Shown piece by piece: positions 14,507 through 23,165 of a stretch of DNA of 64,000 bases. Every line of letters begins with the position of its first letter. The first letter of the stretch is position 1. Under the pieces are notes generated by a model. The model saw nothing but the letters and a program-made list of their open reading frames with translations. It had not been told where the DNA came from and searched no databases. Source of the DNA: Verrucomicrobiaceae bacterium (GTDB lineage Bacteria > Verrucomicrobiota > Verrucomicrobiia > Verrucomicrobiales > Verrucomicrobiaceae). The stretch is taken from assembly GCA_027490195.1 (NCBI GenBank), contig JAIXYN010000085.1, positions 186,001 to 250,000 of the forward strand. Reading direction: 5' to 3'. The translations under genes and the position numbers were made by a program.

Positions 14507-16444
14507 ATGTGCGGCATTGCTGGTTTCTTCAATCCTCCCTCAGCGTGCCCTTCGCACGAGATGAACGCCATCGTCACCGCGATGACAGACGCCATCATCC
14601 TGCGCGGCCCCGATGACGCCGGTGCGTGGGTTGATTCAGCCAGCGGCATCGCCTTGGGCCACCGCCGTCTTTCCATTCTCGATCTCTCACCACTCGGCCA
14701 TCAGCCGATGAAAAGCGCCGATGGCCGCTTCGTCATCGTGTTCAATGGCGAGATCTACAACTTCCAGGACCTGCGCGCCGAACTCGAACCCCTAGGCCAC
14801 ACTTGGCGTGGCCACTCCGACACCGAGATCATGCTGGCCGCCTTTCGCCAGTGGGGTGTCATTGCAGCCACCCAACGCTTCAATGGCATGTTTGCCTTCG
14901 CCGTGTGGGACAAGCAGGAGCGCATGCTGCATCTCGCTCGCGATCGCATGGGCGAGAAGCCGCTCTACTACGGCTGGATCGGCGAAACCTTCGTCTTCGC
15001 CTCCGAGTTGAAAGCGCTGAAACGATTCCCCGGCTTCAATGCCGCCGTGGATCGTGAAGCCCTCACCGCCCTGCTCCGTTTCAATTACATCCCCGATCCG
15101 CTCTGCATTTATCAAGGTTTCAAAAAGCTGCCACCCGCTGCAATGCTGAGCTTCAAAGCTCCCTCCGAACGCCCGCAGCCCGGCTACTACTGGAGCCTGC
15201 CGCTCGTGGTTGAGCGCGGCCTCGACCATCCCTTCAAGGGCACTGAAGCCGAAGCCATCGACACCTTTGAGTCGATGCTCAAAAAAGCCGTGGGGATGCG
15301 CATGATCTCTGACGTGCCTCTTGGTGCCTTCCTCAGCGGCGGCATCGATTCCTCCCTCATCGTGGCGATGATGCAGAAGCAGAGCGCCCGCCCCGTGCGC
15401 ACCTTCACCATCGGCTTTCACGAAAAGCAGTACAACGAAGCGGAGATCGCCAAGAGCGTGGCCAAGCACCTCGGCACCGAGCACACGGAAATGTATGTCA
15501 CCGGTGAGGACGCGCTGAATGTCATCCCGCAACTGCCCGCGCTCTACGATGAACCCTTTGCCGACTACTCGCAGATTCCCACGCATCTCGTCTGCAAGAT
15601 GGCCAAGCAGCATGTGACCGTGGCCCTCAGCGGAGACGCGGGCGATGAACTCTTCGGCGGCTACGAACGCTACGCCATGGGCCGCAGCCTCCACAGCAAA
15701 TTCGCCTGGATGCCACCCGCGTTGAAAAAGCTCACGGCAGCCGCACTCACCGCAGTGCCTCCCGGCCCGCTCAACACCCTCGGCTCCAAACTCCTGCCCA
15801 AGAGCAAGCGCCACATTCCTATCGGCGATAAGTTGCACAAACTTGCCGAAGTCGTCGCCGCTCCCGGCATGGAGACGCTTTACCTCAATCTCATGTCCTA
15901 CTGGAAAAAGCCCACGGACATCGTCATCGACGGCAAAGACCCCGTCACCGCCATCACCAACACCCAGGCATGGCCGCGCGTGAGTGACTTCACGCATCGC
16001 ATGATGTACCTCGACATGGAGACCTACCTGCCCGGCGACATCCTCACCAAAGTGGACCGCGCTGCCATGGGCGTCAGTCTCGAAGGCCGCATTCCACTGC
16101 TCGACACCAACCTCATCGAGTTCGCCTGGACCATCCCGTATTCCATGAAAGTGCGCGATGGCAAAGGCAAATGGCTCATGCGCGAAACGCTCTACCGCCA
16201 CGTGCCCAAGGCCATGATCGACCGCCCCAAGCAGGGCTTTGGCATCCCCTTGGAAATCTGGCTGCGCGGCCCCCTGCGCGAATGGGCCGAGGATTTGCTC
16301 AGCGAATCACGCCTCAAACGCGAAGGCTTCTTCCACCCCGCGCCCATCCGCCAGAAGTGGCAGGAACACCTCAGCGGCACTCGCAACTGGCACTTCTACC
16401 TCTGGGACATCCTCATGTTCCAGGCCTGGCTGCAGGCGCAGTAG
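14507..16444 (+). CDS. asnB: Asparagine synthase (glutamine-hydrolysing) family protein
   Basis: 645 residues. After Met1 removal, Cys2 in MCGIAGFF is the N-terminal nucleophile of a class II glutamine amidotransferase; RGPDDAGAW, LGHRRLSILDLS and FNGEIYNF complete that domain (1 to about 200). The synthetase domain has the PP-loop FLSGGIDSS near residue 276, the block SGDAGDELFGGYERY, and the C-terminal KVDRAAMGVSLEGRIPLLD. The family makes asparagine from aspartate with ATP, but copies inside exopolysaccharide and exosortase-associated loci are thought to amidate sugar or peptide acids instead. Here it is the last gene of a four-gene operon with 3-4-base junctions, so a polymer-modifying role is plausible. 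Confidence 0.88.
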   Translation: MCGIAGFFNPPSACPSHEMNAIVTAMTDAIILRGPDDAGAWVDSASGIALGHRRLSILDLSPLGHQPMKSADGRFVIVFNGEIYNFQDLRAELEPLGHTWRGHSDTEIMLAAFRQWGVIAATQRFNGMFAFAVWDKQERMLHLARDRMGEKPLYYGWIGETFVFASELKALKRFPGFNAAVDREALTALLRFNYIPDPLCIYQGFKKLPPAAMLSFKAPSERPQPGYYWSLPLVVERGLDHPFKGTEAEAIDTFESMLKKAVGMRMISDVPLGAFLSGGIDSSLIVAMMQKQSARPVRTFTIGFHEKQYNEAEIAKSVAKHLGTEHTEMYVTGEDALNVIPQLPALYDEPFADYSQIPTHLVCKMAKQHVTVALSGDAGDELFGGYERYAMGRSLHSKFAWMPPALKKLTAAALTAVPPGPLNTLGSKLLPKSKRHIPIGDKLHKLAEVVAAPGMETLYLNLMSYWKKPTDIVIDGKDPVTAITNTQAWPRVSDFTHRMMYLDMETYLPGDILTKVDRAAMGVSLEGRIPLLDTNLIEFAWTIPYSMKVRDGKGKWLMRETLYRHVPKAMIDRPKQGFGIPLEIWLRGPLREWAEDLLSESRLKREGFFHPAPIRQKWQEHLSGTRNWHFYLWDILMFQAWLQAQ

Positions 16445-16457
16445 AACCGCTGCGCGG

Positions 16458-16560
16458 AATGACGAAACCAGAATGCCTAATGACGAATGAAGTCCCAATG
16501 CCTCCTTCGTTATTCGAACTTGGTTATTGATTCGTCATTCCTCATTCTGGTTTCGTCATT
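16458..16560. repeat. Dispersed inverted-repeat element, copy 1
   Basis: A 31-base arm at 16458-16488 begins AATGACGAAACCAGAATG. Its inverse lies at 16530-16560 with 28 of 31 positions matching, and the three mismatches are one central triplet. About 41 bases separate the arms. It sits just after the asparagine synthase stop and before the convergent acyltransferase stop, so it may act as a terminator hairpin. A related copy is at 39908-40036; 26 bases are identical between the two loci. Confidence 0.75.
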
Positions 16561-16574
16561 GTTCATGGCCCACC

Positions 16575-17612
16575 TCACGTAAACCGTCGCATCTTATCAC
16601 GAACCCAGCGCATGGACGGCCTCTCGATGCAGACCGAAATCACCCACGCCAGCCCAATCATCGCCGCCATCGTCACGCTCAGCCGCAGCCACGCCGAGTC
16701 CGTCACACCACCCAGCGCATTCAGCAGCACCAGACCGATGTTCTGGTGAATGAGATAAAGCGGGTACGAAATGGCTCCCAGAAACACCAGCGGCTTCGCA
16801 TTGAGAAAAGGGAGCCTGCCCGTCGTGGCCATGTGCAGCAGCAGCCCGAAGCCGACGACCAAAACAAAATGCATCGGAAAAACCGCCTTCCAATACGCCA
16901 GTGCCGCACACGCCACCAGCACCAGCGTGTGCCCGCTGCTCCACGCACGCCGACGGTGCGCATCGTATAAAATCATCCCTAAACCAAACAGGTGAATGTA
17001 GTCGAGACTGGTCACCGCCTTGATCTTCCCCGTCAGGTGATAAACCAAAGACTCCGGCTGCCCATAGGTCAGCACCCCATGCGCCGCAGCCGCAGCCCCT
17101 AGCCACAAAAGCAACACCGGCACCGTCAGCTTCTTGAAGGCCCCCAGCCGATGCAGGACGAGCATCGCCACGTAAAACAAGATCTCAAACTCCAGCGACC
17201 AGTAAGCACCATCAATCATCCCTGCCCGTGCGAACCGTGGCAACATCGTGATGTTCCAAAGCGCATCACGCTGCGTGACCTCCATGCCCGGCAATCCATA
17301 GTTGGCAGTGACAAAAAGCGTGATCACCGCGCAGGCCCAGAACGTCGGATACAAACGCGAAAAGCGCCCCACAGCGAAGTGCATCGCCGACCTCGCACGA
17401 TCCAGCGTCATCAAGATGACAAAGCCACTGATCATGTAAAACAGATCCACCCCCCTGCCGCCATGCAAAAACTCAAAGGGCGGATCGTAAAGTTGAAACG
17501 CCCAGTTCTTCGCGATGCCGCTGGTGAAATGAAACAGAATGACCGCCATGGCCGCGATGCCGCGCAAAGCATCCAGTTCAGCGATTCGCAGCGCGGGATT
17601 GATTGACTTCAT
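16575..17612 (-). CDS. Acyltransferase family 3 (OafA/YrhL-like) membrane protein
   Basis: 345 residues starting MKSINPALRIAELDALRGIAAMAVILFHF. The R-x3-LDxLRGIA...HF opening is the hallmark of acyltransferase_3 proteins, where the His and Arg are essential. YMISGFVILMT and about ten membrane helices follow, ending with a short basic tail. The family transfers acetyl or other acyl groups across the membrane onto sugars of polysaccharides or O-antigen. The start codon overlaps the stop of an SGNH-hydrolase gene by 4 bases, so the two are translated together. SGNH and acyltransferase domains often occur fused or paired for O-acetylation of envelope polymers. Placement beside the polysaccharide operon fits. 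Confidence 0.87.
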   Translation of the reverse strand: MKSINPALRIAELDALRGIAAMAVILFHFTSGIAKNWAFQLYDPPFEFLHGGRGVDLFYMISGFVILMTLDRARSAMHFAVGRFSRLYPTFWACAVITLFVTANYGLPGMEVTQRDALWNITMLPRFARAGMIDGAYWSLEFEILFYVAMLVLHRLGAFKKLTVPVLLLWLGAAAAAHGVLTYGQPESLVYHLTGKIKAVTSLDYIHLFGLGMILYDAHRRRAWSSGHTLVLVACAALAYWKAVFPMHFVLVVGFGLLLHMATTGRLPFLNAKPLVFLGAISYPLYLIHQNIGLVLLNALGGVTDSAWLRLSVTMAAMIGLAWVISVCIERPSMRWVRDKMRRFT

Positions 17613-18310
17613 GGCAGGGCGGCAGGCAGTTTGAGCTTAGGCGTAAGCTCACGAGCCAGCACGACATAACCTGCCTTGGAGAGATGCAGATGATCTTCCT
17701 GATAAAGCTGCAGCCGCTGATTGCCATCCGTTTCCAAAAAAGCGGATGAGAAATCAAAGAACTCCACCTGGTTCCGACCATCGAGTTTTTTGAGCCCCCC
17801 ATTGATCTCAGCAATCCAGGGACGTATCGGCGACGCAGCCTCATACACCGGCAGCAGACCCAGCAGCACAATGCGCGTCGTCGGATGCCTCGTGTGAATG
17901 CGCTCCACAATCGCTTCGATGCCACGTGTGGTATCCGCAGAGCTGAAGTGCCGCCAGAAGTTGTTGATGCCAATCATGAGCACCACCGTCTCAGGCGATG
18001 GCCCTTCCAGAATGCCATGCTCCAGCCGCCACAGCACATGCTGCGGCCCTTCGCCGCCGATGCCAAAATTCAGCGCCTGCGCAGGTGCAATGCGCCGCTG
18101 CCAGACATCCTTGTCCCAGCTCTCCGTGAGCGAATCCCCAATGAAAACAATCTTGGCCTGGGACTGCTTCATCGCCTCAGCCTGCTGCTTCACCGTGCTC
18201 ACCCAATACTCCGTATCATCCCGCATCGCAGGCTCCCACGACACCTCCGCTGCATTCACCCCCAGGACGGCAAAGCAGAACAATCCCAGAAGATATCGGA
18301 ACAATGACAT
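17609..18310 (-). CDS. Secreted SGNH/GDSL hydrolase (PAF-acetylhydrolase-like)
   Basis: 233 residues with a signal peptide (MSLFRYLLGLFCFAVLGVNAAEV). The SGNH blocks are present: IVFIGDSLTESW with the nucleophile Ser, NFGIGGEGPQHVLWRL, VVLMIGINNFW with the Asn block, and LYQEDHLHLSKAGY with the Asp-x-x-His pair. This resembles the PAF-acetylhydrolase subgroup that includes acetyl-esterases of sugars. It is co-translated with the downstream acyltransferase gene (4-base overlap), so one protein may move acyl groups across the membrane while this one transfers or removes them on the polymer outside. Confidence 0.86.
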   Translation of the reverse strand: MSLFRYLLGLFCFAVLGVNAAEVSWEPAMRDDTEYWVSTVKQQAEAMKQSQAKIVFIGDSLTESWDKDVWQRRIAPAQALNFGIGGEGPQHVLWRLEHGILEGPSPETVVLMIGINNFWRHFSSADTTRGIEAIVERIHTRHPTTRIVLLGLLPVYEAASPIRPWIAEINGGLKKLDGRNQVEFFDFSSAFLETDGNQRLQLYQEDHLHLSKAGYVVLARELTPKLKLPAALP

Positions 18311-18382
18311 GAAAGCCCAAAAGCTACGCGCCTGCGCTCACGAGATCAAGCTGCGTACTCATACAACCGAGTGCCGTATTGT

Positions 18383-18396
18383 AGTCCCGGCTTTAG
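18383..18396. repeat. Short extragenic hairpin CCGGCT-TT-AGCCGG
   Basis: In the 120-base gap after the glycosyltransferase stop, a perfect 6-bp stem closes a 2-base loop (CCGGCTTTAGCCGG). No T-run follows on either strand. It could be an RNA 3'-end structure or an extragenic repeat. The flanks hold no gene. Confidence 0.35.
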
Positions 18397-18430
18397 CCGG
18401 TTCTGGGTGGCGCGCTCCAACCTCCCTGGA

Positions 18431-19591
18431 CTATCGAACAGCGTTAGGCAGCATGCCCAACTTCTTCTCATACTCCCGCACAATCGCCCCAAAACACGCC
18501 TCCTGGCTGAACCTCGACTCCGCGATCTGCCGGTGATTCGAAACCCGCCCCATCCCGCAATCCTGCGCCCATTGCCCGATCACCTCCGCGAAGCCATCCG
18601 CATCCTCCTTGCCCGCCGACCAGCAGTGCGACAGCCCCATCTCCGTAAAGTCGTTGTTTCCCGGCACCTGGCTCAAGATCACCGGCAAGTCACAGGCCAG
18701 CGCCTCCAGCACCGCAAAGGACAGCCCTTCGTAGCGTGACGTCAGGATCATCCCATCCAGCGCCTGATAAAACGACAAGGGCTCCGACAGGTAAGTCTGG
18801 CGCACAATGCGCGAACGAATGCCCAGTTGATCAGCCAGAGCCGCACACTCAGCCGAAAGCTCGCCCTCGCCCAGATGATACAGCCACAGCTCCGGCCTTT
18901 TTTGGCAGGCTTTGGCAAACGCGTGATACAACGTGATCGGGTCCTTTTGAAACGCCAGCCGCCCCACCGACCCCAGCAGGATGGCATCTGCCGGAACTCC
19001 CAGCGCTGCACGAATCTCCTTTCGCTTCGCCGCATCCGCAGGCCGAAACCGCACGCAATCCACCGGGTTCGCAATCAGACGCAGCCTCGCCTGCGGAATC
19101 TTCAAAGAGTCCCTCGCAAACGCCCGCTCTCCCTCAGACAAATTGATTGTCGTGCCAACACGTCCCAGCACCGTCTCAATCGCATTGAACACCCGGGACT
19201 TCATCCCACCCTTGCCAGACAAGCCGTAATAAGCATGCGGCGTGTAAAAGACCGGCTGCCTCACACCCAGCCACACCAGCGCCCGCGCCAGCGCACCCGC
19301 CTTGGAACTGTGCGCATGGATCACATCCGGCCGCGCCACTTTCACGAGCCTGCGCAGCTTCATCAATGCCGCCACATCACCCGGGCCGGGCGCATTGCCC
19401 ACCGCGAGATTCACCGTCTTGCCACCCGCAGCAGAAACCTTCGCCACCAGCTGCGTCAGCCGGTCCGAACCCCGCACATCCGAATAAGCCAGATGAATGC
19501 CATGACCGCGCTCCAGCAAAAACGACGCCAGTGCCTCGACGTGCCGGAACACGCCATCAACGCCAGGTTCGGTGACTAGAAGGATTTGCAT
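18431..19591 (-). CDS. Family 4 glycosyltransferase
   Basis: 386 residues from an ATG at 19591 (MQILLVTEPGVDGVFRHVEAL); eight upstream in-frame codons are rejected because the N-terminal strand of the GT-B fold starts here. Motifs: DVIHAHSSKAGALARAL, INLSEGERAFA, a sugar-nucleotide region VGRLAFQKDPITLYHAF, and TSRYEGLSFAVLEALACDLPVI with the E-x7-E pair. This order is that of GT4 enzymes which build exopolysaccharide repeat units. It is on the opposite strand to the main operon and convergent with it, upstream of the SGNH/acyltransferase pair. The donor sugar is not predictable. Confidence 0.87.
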   Translation of the reverse strand: MQILLVTEPGVDGVFRHVEALASFLLERGHGIHLAYSDVRGSDRLTQLVAKVSAAGGKTVNLAVGNAPGPGDVAALMKLRRLVKVARPDVIHAHSSKAGALARALVWLGVRQPVFYTPHAYYGLSGKGGMKSRVFNAIETVLGRVGTTINLSEGERAFARDSLKIPQARLRLIANPVDCVRFRPADAAKRKEIRAALGVPADAILLGSVGRLAFQKDPITLYHAFAKACQKRPELWLYHLGEGELSAECAALADQLGIRSRIVRQTYLSEPLSFYQALDGMILTSRYEGLSFAVLEALACDLPVILSQVPGNNDFTEMGLSHCWSAGKEDADGFAEVIGQWAQDCGMGRVSNHRQIAESRFSQEACFGAIVREYEKKLGMLPNAVR

Positions 19592-19664
19592 CGAAGAAAG
19601 CCAATTTAGCACCATTCAGCGCAGGCACGAAAGCAAGGATGCACTCCACCGCGAGATTACCGCT

Positions 19665-20468
19665 TCAGTCTTGCTCTTCCGCACCTGCTTTACCGCCAAT
19701 AATGATGCCCCGCTTCGTCGTGGCGACGAAGTCGGTGAAGGCGGCCGCCTCCGGTGTGAGCTCTCCAGCACGGAGTTCCTCCACGGCCTGGGCGTTGTTC
19801 AAACCACAGCGATAGACTTTGCGAAACGCCTCACGCAGAGAGCGCATCTGCTCACGGGTGAACCCCGCACGCTGCAGCCCGACGATGTTCAAGCCACGCG
19901 CACGCGCCGGATTGCCATCTGCCGTGCAGAAAGGTGGGATGTCCTGCACCACTTTGGCGCAGCCCCCGATGATCGAACGCGTGCCGATGCGGCAAAACTG
20001 GTGCACCGCCGTCAGCCCACCGATGATGACATGATCCTCAACGACCACATGCCCCGCGAGGGTGCCATTGTTGGAAAAGATGACGTGATTCCCCACGATG
20101 CAGTCATGTGCGATGTGCACGTAGGAAAGGAAGTTGTTGTTGCTGCCGATGATCGTCTTGTCACCAGCCGAAGTGGCACGATGCACGGAGCAAAACTCAC
20201 GGAAGGTGTTGTTGTCGCCCACTTCCAGCCAGGTCGGCTCGGCGCTGTATTTCAAATCCTGCGTCTGCTGGCCGATAGACCCATAGGCGAAGAATTTGTT
20301 GTTCTTACCGATCTTCGACGGCCCCATGACCGTCACATGGTGCTGCAGCCAGCAGCCATCTCCGAGCTCCACATCCGCGCCAATGATGCAATACGGACCA
20401 ATGTGGACATCCGCACCGATCTTGGCGGAGGGATCAATGATGGCGGTCGGATGAATCGTGGCGGGCAT
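19665..20468 (-). CDS. lpxA: UDP-N-acetylglucosamine O-acyltransferase LpxA
   Basis: 267 residues, a left-handed parallel beta-helix with hexapeptide repeats (IHPTAIIDPSAKIGADVHIGPYCIIG at the start). The LpxA signature is clear: NNFLSYVHIAHDCIVGNHV contains the catalytic His, followed by GGLTAVHQFCRIG and the C-terminal helical part with NIVGLQRAGFTREQM. It catalyses the first step of lipid A synthesis, adding a 3-hydroxyacyl chain from ACP to UDP-GlcNAc. It lies 18 bases downstream of lpxC-fabZ, the classic lipid A gene order. This shows the organism makes lipopolysaccharide. Confidence 0.95.
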   Translation of the reverse strand: MPATIHPTAIIDPSAKIGADVHIGPYCIIGADVELGDGCWLQHHVTVMGPSKIGKNNKFFAYGSIGQQTQDLKYSAEPTWLEVGDNNTFREFCSVHRATSAGDKTIIGSNNNFLSYVHIAHDCIVGNHVIFSNNGTLAGHVVVEDHVIIGGLTAVHQFCRIGTRSIIGGCAKVVQDIPPFCTADGNPARARGLNIVGLQRAGFTREQMRSLREAFRKVYRCGLNNAQAVEELRAGELTPEAAAFTDFVATTKRGIIIGGKAGAEEQD

Positions 20469-20486
20469 GCTTGAACAATCTAACTT

Positions 20487-21806
20487 TTAGCGATCCACCA
20501 CGCTGAACATCAGCTCGGCCTCGGAAACGACCTGCCCGTTGACACTGCATCGGCCAATGCCTGTCGCAATGCTGCGCTTGGTCTTGAGGATTTCCGTTTC
20601 GATGAGGAGCGTATCTCCCGGCAGCACCGGCCTACGCCACTTCACATTGTTGGCGCTCATGAAGTAGCCAATCTTGCCCTGATTGCCGGGCATGCGCAGC
20701 AGCACGATGCTGGCCACCTGCGCCATCGCTTCGAGCTGCAGCACGCCGGGCATGATCGGATGGCCGGGGAAGTGACCCTGGAAATACGGCTCGTTGATCG
20801 TGACATTCTTGATGCCCGTGCACTTCGATTCGCCTTCGAATCCGATGATGCGGTCCACCAGCAAGAAGGGGTAGCGGTGCGGCAGGATGTTCATCACCTC
20901 GTTGATGTCGAGGACGGCCTCGCCACCGGGGATGTGTACCGGCGCCGGCACCATGCTACGCATCTGATTGTACTGCGCCACGATCGCGCGCGCCAGCTCG
21001 GTGTTCGGCCCATGCCCGGGACGCACCGCGATGACGTGCCCCAGGATGCGTTTGCCGGAGAGCATCAGATCTCCCACGATGTCGAGAATCTTATGCCGCA
21101 CGAACTCGTCCGCAAAGCGCAGCGGCTGCTTCGAGAGCAGCGTGTCCCCACGAATGACGACCGCCGCTTCCAGCGTGCCGCCTTTGATGAGTCCCTTCTC
21201 CATCAGCGGAGCGATGTCCTCATAGTACACAAAGGTGCGCGCAGCCGCGATTTCCTTCTCGTAGGTCTCAGGGTTGATCTCGGTGCTGAAATACTGCGTG
21301 AAGCGTCCGCCCGGGCCGACGTTGGTGCAGGAGATGCGGAATTTCTTGTCGGGAACGATGGTCAGGATCGTGCCGTCGCGAGTTTCCTGGTAGATCGGCT
21401 CACGCACTTCGAAAACCTTGCGCGCTTCCTTTTGCTCCTGCAGTCCGGCGGACTTGATCAGTTCCACAAAGGGCATCGAGCTGCCATCGGCGATGGGCGG
21501 CTCATTGGCATCCATCTCGATGATCGCATTGTCCACGCCCATGCCCGCGAGCGCGGAGATGACGTGTTCCACGGTGTGCACATTCACCCCGCCTTCGGCA
21601 ATGGTCGTGGCACGCTCGACTTTCTGGACCTTTTCGACCAGCGCCGGGATGAAGGGTTTGTCCTCCAGATCGATGCGGCGAAACTTGAAACCAAAGTTCT
21701 CCGGGGCGGGTTGGAGGGTGAGTGTGACCTGTTCGCCGGTATGCAGCGAGGTGCCCGTCATCGAGACGGACTTGGCGAGTGTGTGCTGACGGTCTGAGGC
21801 GGCCAT
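20487..21806 (-). CDS. lpxC/fabZ: Bifunctional LpxC-FabZ fusion
   Basis: 439 residues. The N-terminal ~290 residues are LpxC, a zinc deacetylase: VHTVEHVISALAG (H77 and zinc-ligand H81), DGSSMPFV, and the second metal site RHKILDIVGDLML with GHVIAVRPGHG. From about residue 300 a FabZ hot-dog dehydratase follows: NILPHRYPFLLVDRI, then GHFPGHPIMPGVLQLEAMAQ with catalytic His and Glu. The fusion couples UDP-3-O-acyl-GlcNAc deacetylation with 3-hydroxyacyl-ACP dehydration. It is known from Bacteroidota, Chlorobi and Verrucomicrobiota-like lineages, whereas Proteobacteria keep separate genes. It is first in an lpxC/fabZ-lpxA pair. Confidence 0.95.
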   Translation of the reverse strand: MAASDRQHTLAKSVSMTGTSLHTGEQVTLTLQPAPENFGFKFRRIDLEDKPFIPALVEKVQKVERATTIAEGGVNVHTVEHVISALAGMGVDNAIIEMDANEPPIADGSSMPFVELIKSAGLQEQKEARKVFEVREPIYQETRDGTILTIVPDKKFRISCTNVGPGGRFTQYFSTEINPETYEKEIAAARTFVYYEDIAPLMEKGLIKGGTLEAAVVIRGDTLLSKQPLRFADEFVRHKILDIVGDLMLSGKRILGHVIAVRPGHGPNTELARAIVAQYNQMRSMVPAPVHIPGGEAVLDINEVMNILPHRYPFLLVDRIIGFEGESKCTGIKNVTINEPYFQGHFPGHPIMPGVLQLEAMAQVASIVLLRMPGNQGKIGYFMSANNVKWRRPVLPGDTLLIETEILKTKRSIATGIGRCSVNGQVVSEAELMFSVVDR

Positions 21807-21904
21807 AGGCGGGAGCGCGTTCGTTAGCGTCTTGCCCGGTTGGGGTCAAAGGGAAATGCTGGGCATGCGCCTCCCCTTTGCAGGCTAATCCCGATACCCC
21901 GCCC

Positions 21905-23146
21905 CTACTTCTTCCCGATGCACCACAGGTGCTTGTAGCCCCGGATGAAAAGCTGGCCGTCGCTCACGGCGATGGAGCCAATGATTTTCTCCCCCAGTGA
22001 ATTCGTTGCCAGCAGTTCAAATTTCCGGCTGGCCTTAAACACGAAACAATCGCCGATTTGATTCGCTGCATAGCATTTTCCATCCGCACTAAGAACCAGC
22101 GAGGACCAGTTGTTGCCCTTCAGGCGCTCCTGAAAGACCATCGCCCCCGTTTTGAGGTCCCGGCATTCGGCGATCCCGCCGTCACTCAAGATGTAGTGAT
22201 AGCCGTCATGCACCACACCGCTGCCAATGCGCTGGCTCACCTTCGGCAGTTGCCAGACGCGGTTTGTCTCCGTCACATCGCCACTGCCCCCGGTCTTGAC
22301 GGCGAGTGCAGCGCCGTTGTAACCGCTCATCGCGATCATCACGCCAACGGCATACAAGGGCGAATTATAGACGAGGTCGGTCAGGCCGCCTGAAGTCCAC
22401 AGCTCCTTGCCACTCTGCGGATCGAAGGCACAGGCACGGCGGGGATAACACATCAGCAGTTCCTCCCTGGCCCCGGTGTTGCGCAGCAGCGGATCTCCCC
22501 ACGATCCCAGCCACTTCTTGTCCGCACCTTCGCCAGAGGCCCCGCCCGGCTCCTTGTGCTGCCAGATTGTTTGGCCTGTCTTTTTGTCAAAGCAGTACAG
22601 CACCGTGTTCTCCCCGGGCCCGAAGTTCAGAAACACACGATCCCCCGCGAGCACCGGCGAAGTCCCATTTCCCCAGATGTGGTGCTGCTTGCCCAGGTCC
22701 GTGCGCTTCCACACTTCCTTGCCATTCATGTCATAGCAAAACACGCCCGCCGAGGCAAAGAACACGATCACCCGCTCCCCATCCGTCGCCGGTGAGGCCG
22801 CGCAGTACGGATTCGTGGCATGCGTCAGTTCCGGCTCTTTGTAGATCGTCCCCGCCTCCCAGAGCTGCTTGCCCGTCTTTTTATCAAAGCACAGCAGCAG
22901 CCGCTTCCCTTCCTTCTCAATCGCCTGCGTCACCAGCACCTTGTCCCCCCACACCACCGGCGTCGAATTCCCCCGGTCCGGCAGTTCCACCTTCCACACC
23001 ACATTCTCCGTCTGGCTCCACTTTTCCGGCAGCTTCGACTCGGCAGAGGTGCCGTCCCCGTTCGCCCCGCGCCACATGGGCCAGTTTTCAGCATGCAGTG
23101 TGGCCAGGGGACCCAGAGCGAGGGTCAGGAGAAGTGCGAGTTTCAT
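21905..23146 (-). CDS. Secreted PQQ-like beta-propeller protein
   Basis: 413 residues from the ATG at 23146 (MKLALLLTLALGPLATLHAENWPMWRG); the frame is open upstream but the signal peptide fixes the start. Blades of the PQQ/pyrrolo-quinoline type repeat through the whole chain, with LCFDKKTGKQLWE, CYDMNGKEVWKR, YCFDKKTGQTIWQH and FDPQSGKELWTSGG. The WPMWRGANGDGTS opening is typical of the large WD40/PQQ-like secreted group in Planctomycetota and Verrucomicrobiota. There is no dehydrogenase active-site loop or disulfide ring, so enzymatic use of PQQ is not supported; a scaffold or sugar-binding role is equally likely. It begins 19 bases downstream of the membrane-protein gene stop. Confidence 0.85.
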   Translation of the reverse strand: MKLALLLTLALGPLATLHAENWPMWRGANGDGTSAESKLPEKWSQTENVVWKVELPDRGNSTPVVWGDKVLVTQAIEKEGKRLLLCFDKKTGKQLWEAGTIYKEPELTHATNPYCAASPATDGERVIVFFASAGVFCYDMNGKEVWKRTDLGKQHHIWGNGTSPVLAGDRVFLNFGPGENTVLYCFDKKTGQTIWQHKEPGGASGEGADKKWLGSWGDPLLRNTGAREELLMCYPRRACAFDPQSGKELWTSGGLTDLVYNSPLYAVGVMIAMSGYNGAALAVKTGGSGDVTETNRVWQLPKVSQRIGSGVVHDGYHYILSDGGIAECRDLKTGAMVFQERLKGNNWSSLVLSADGKCYAANQIGDCFVFKASRKFELLATNSLGEKIIGSIAVSDGQLFIRGYKHLWCIGKK

Positions 23147-23165
23147 GAGGAGAGAGAATACGCTG

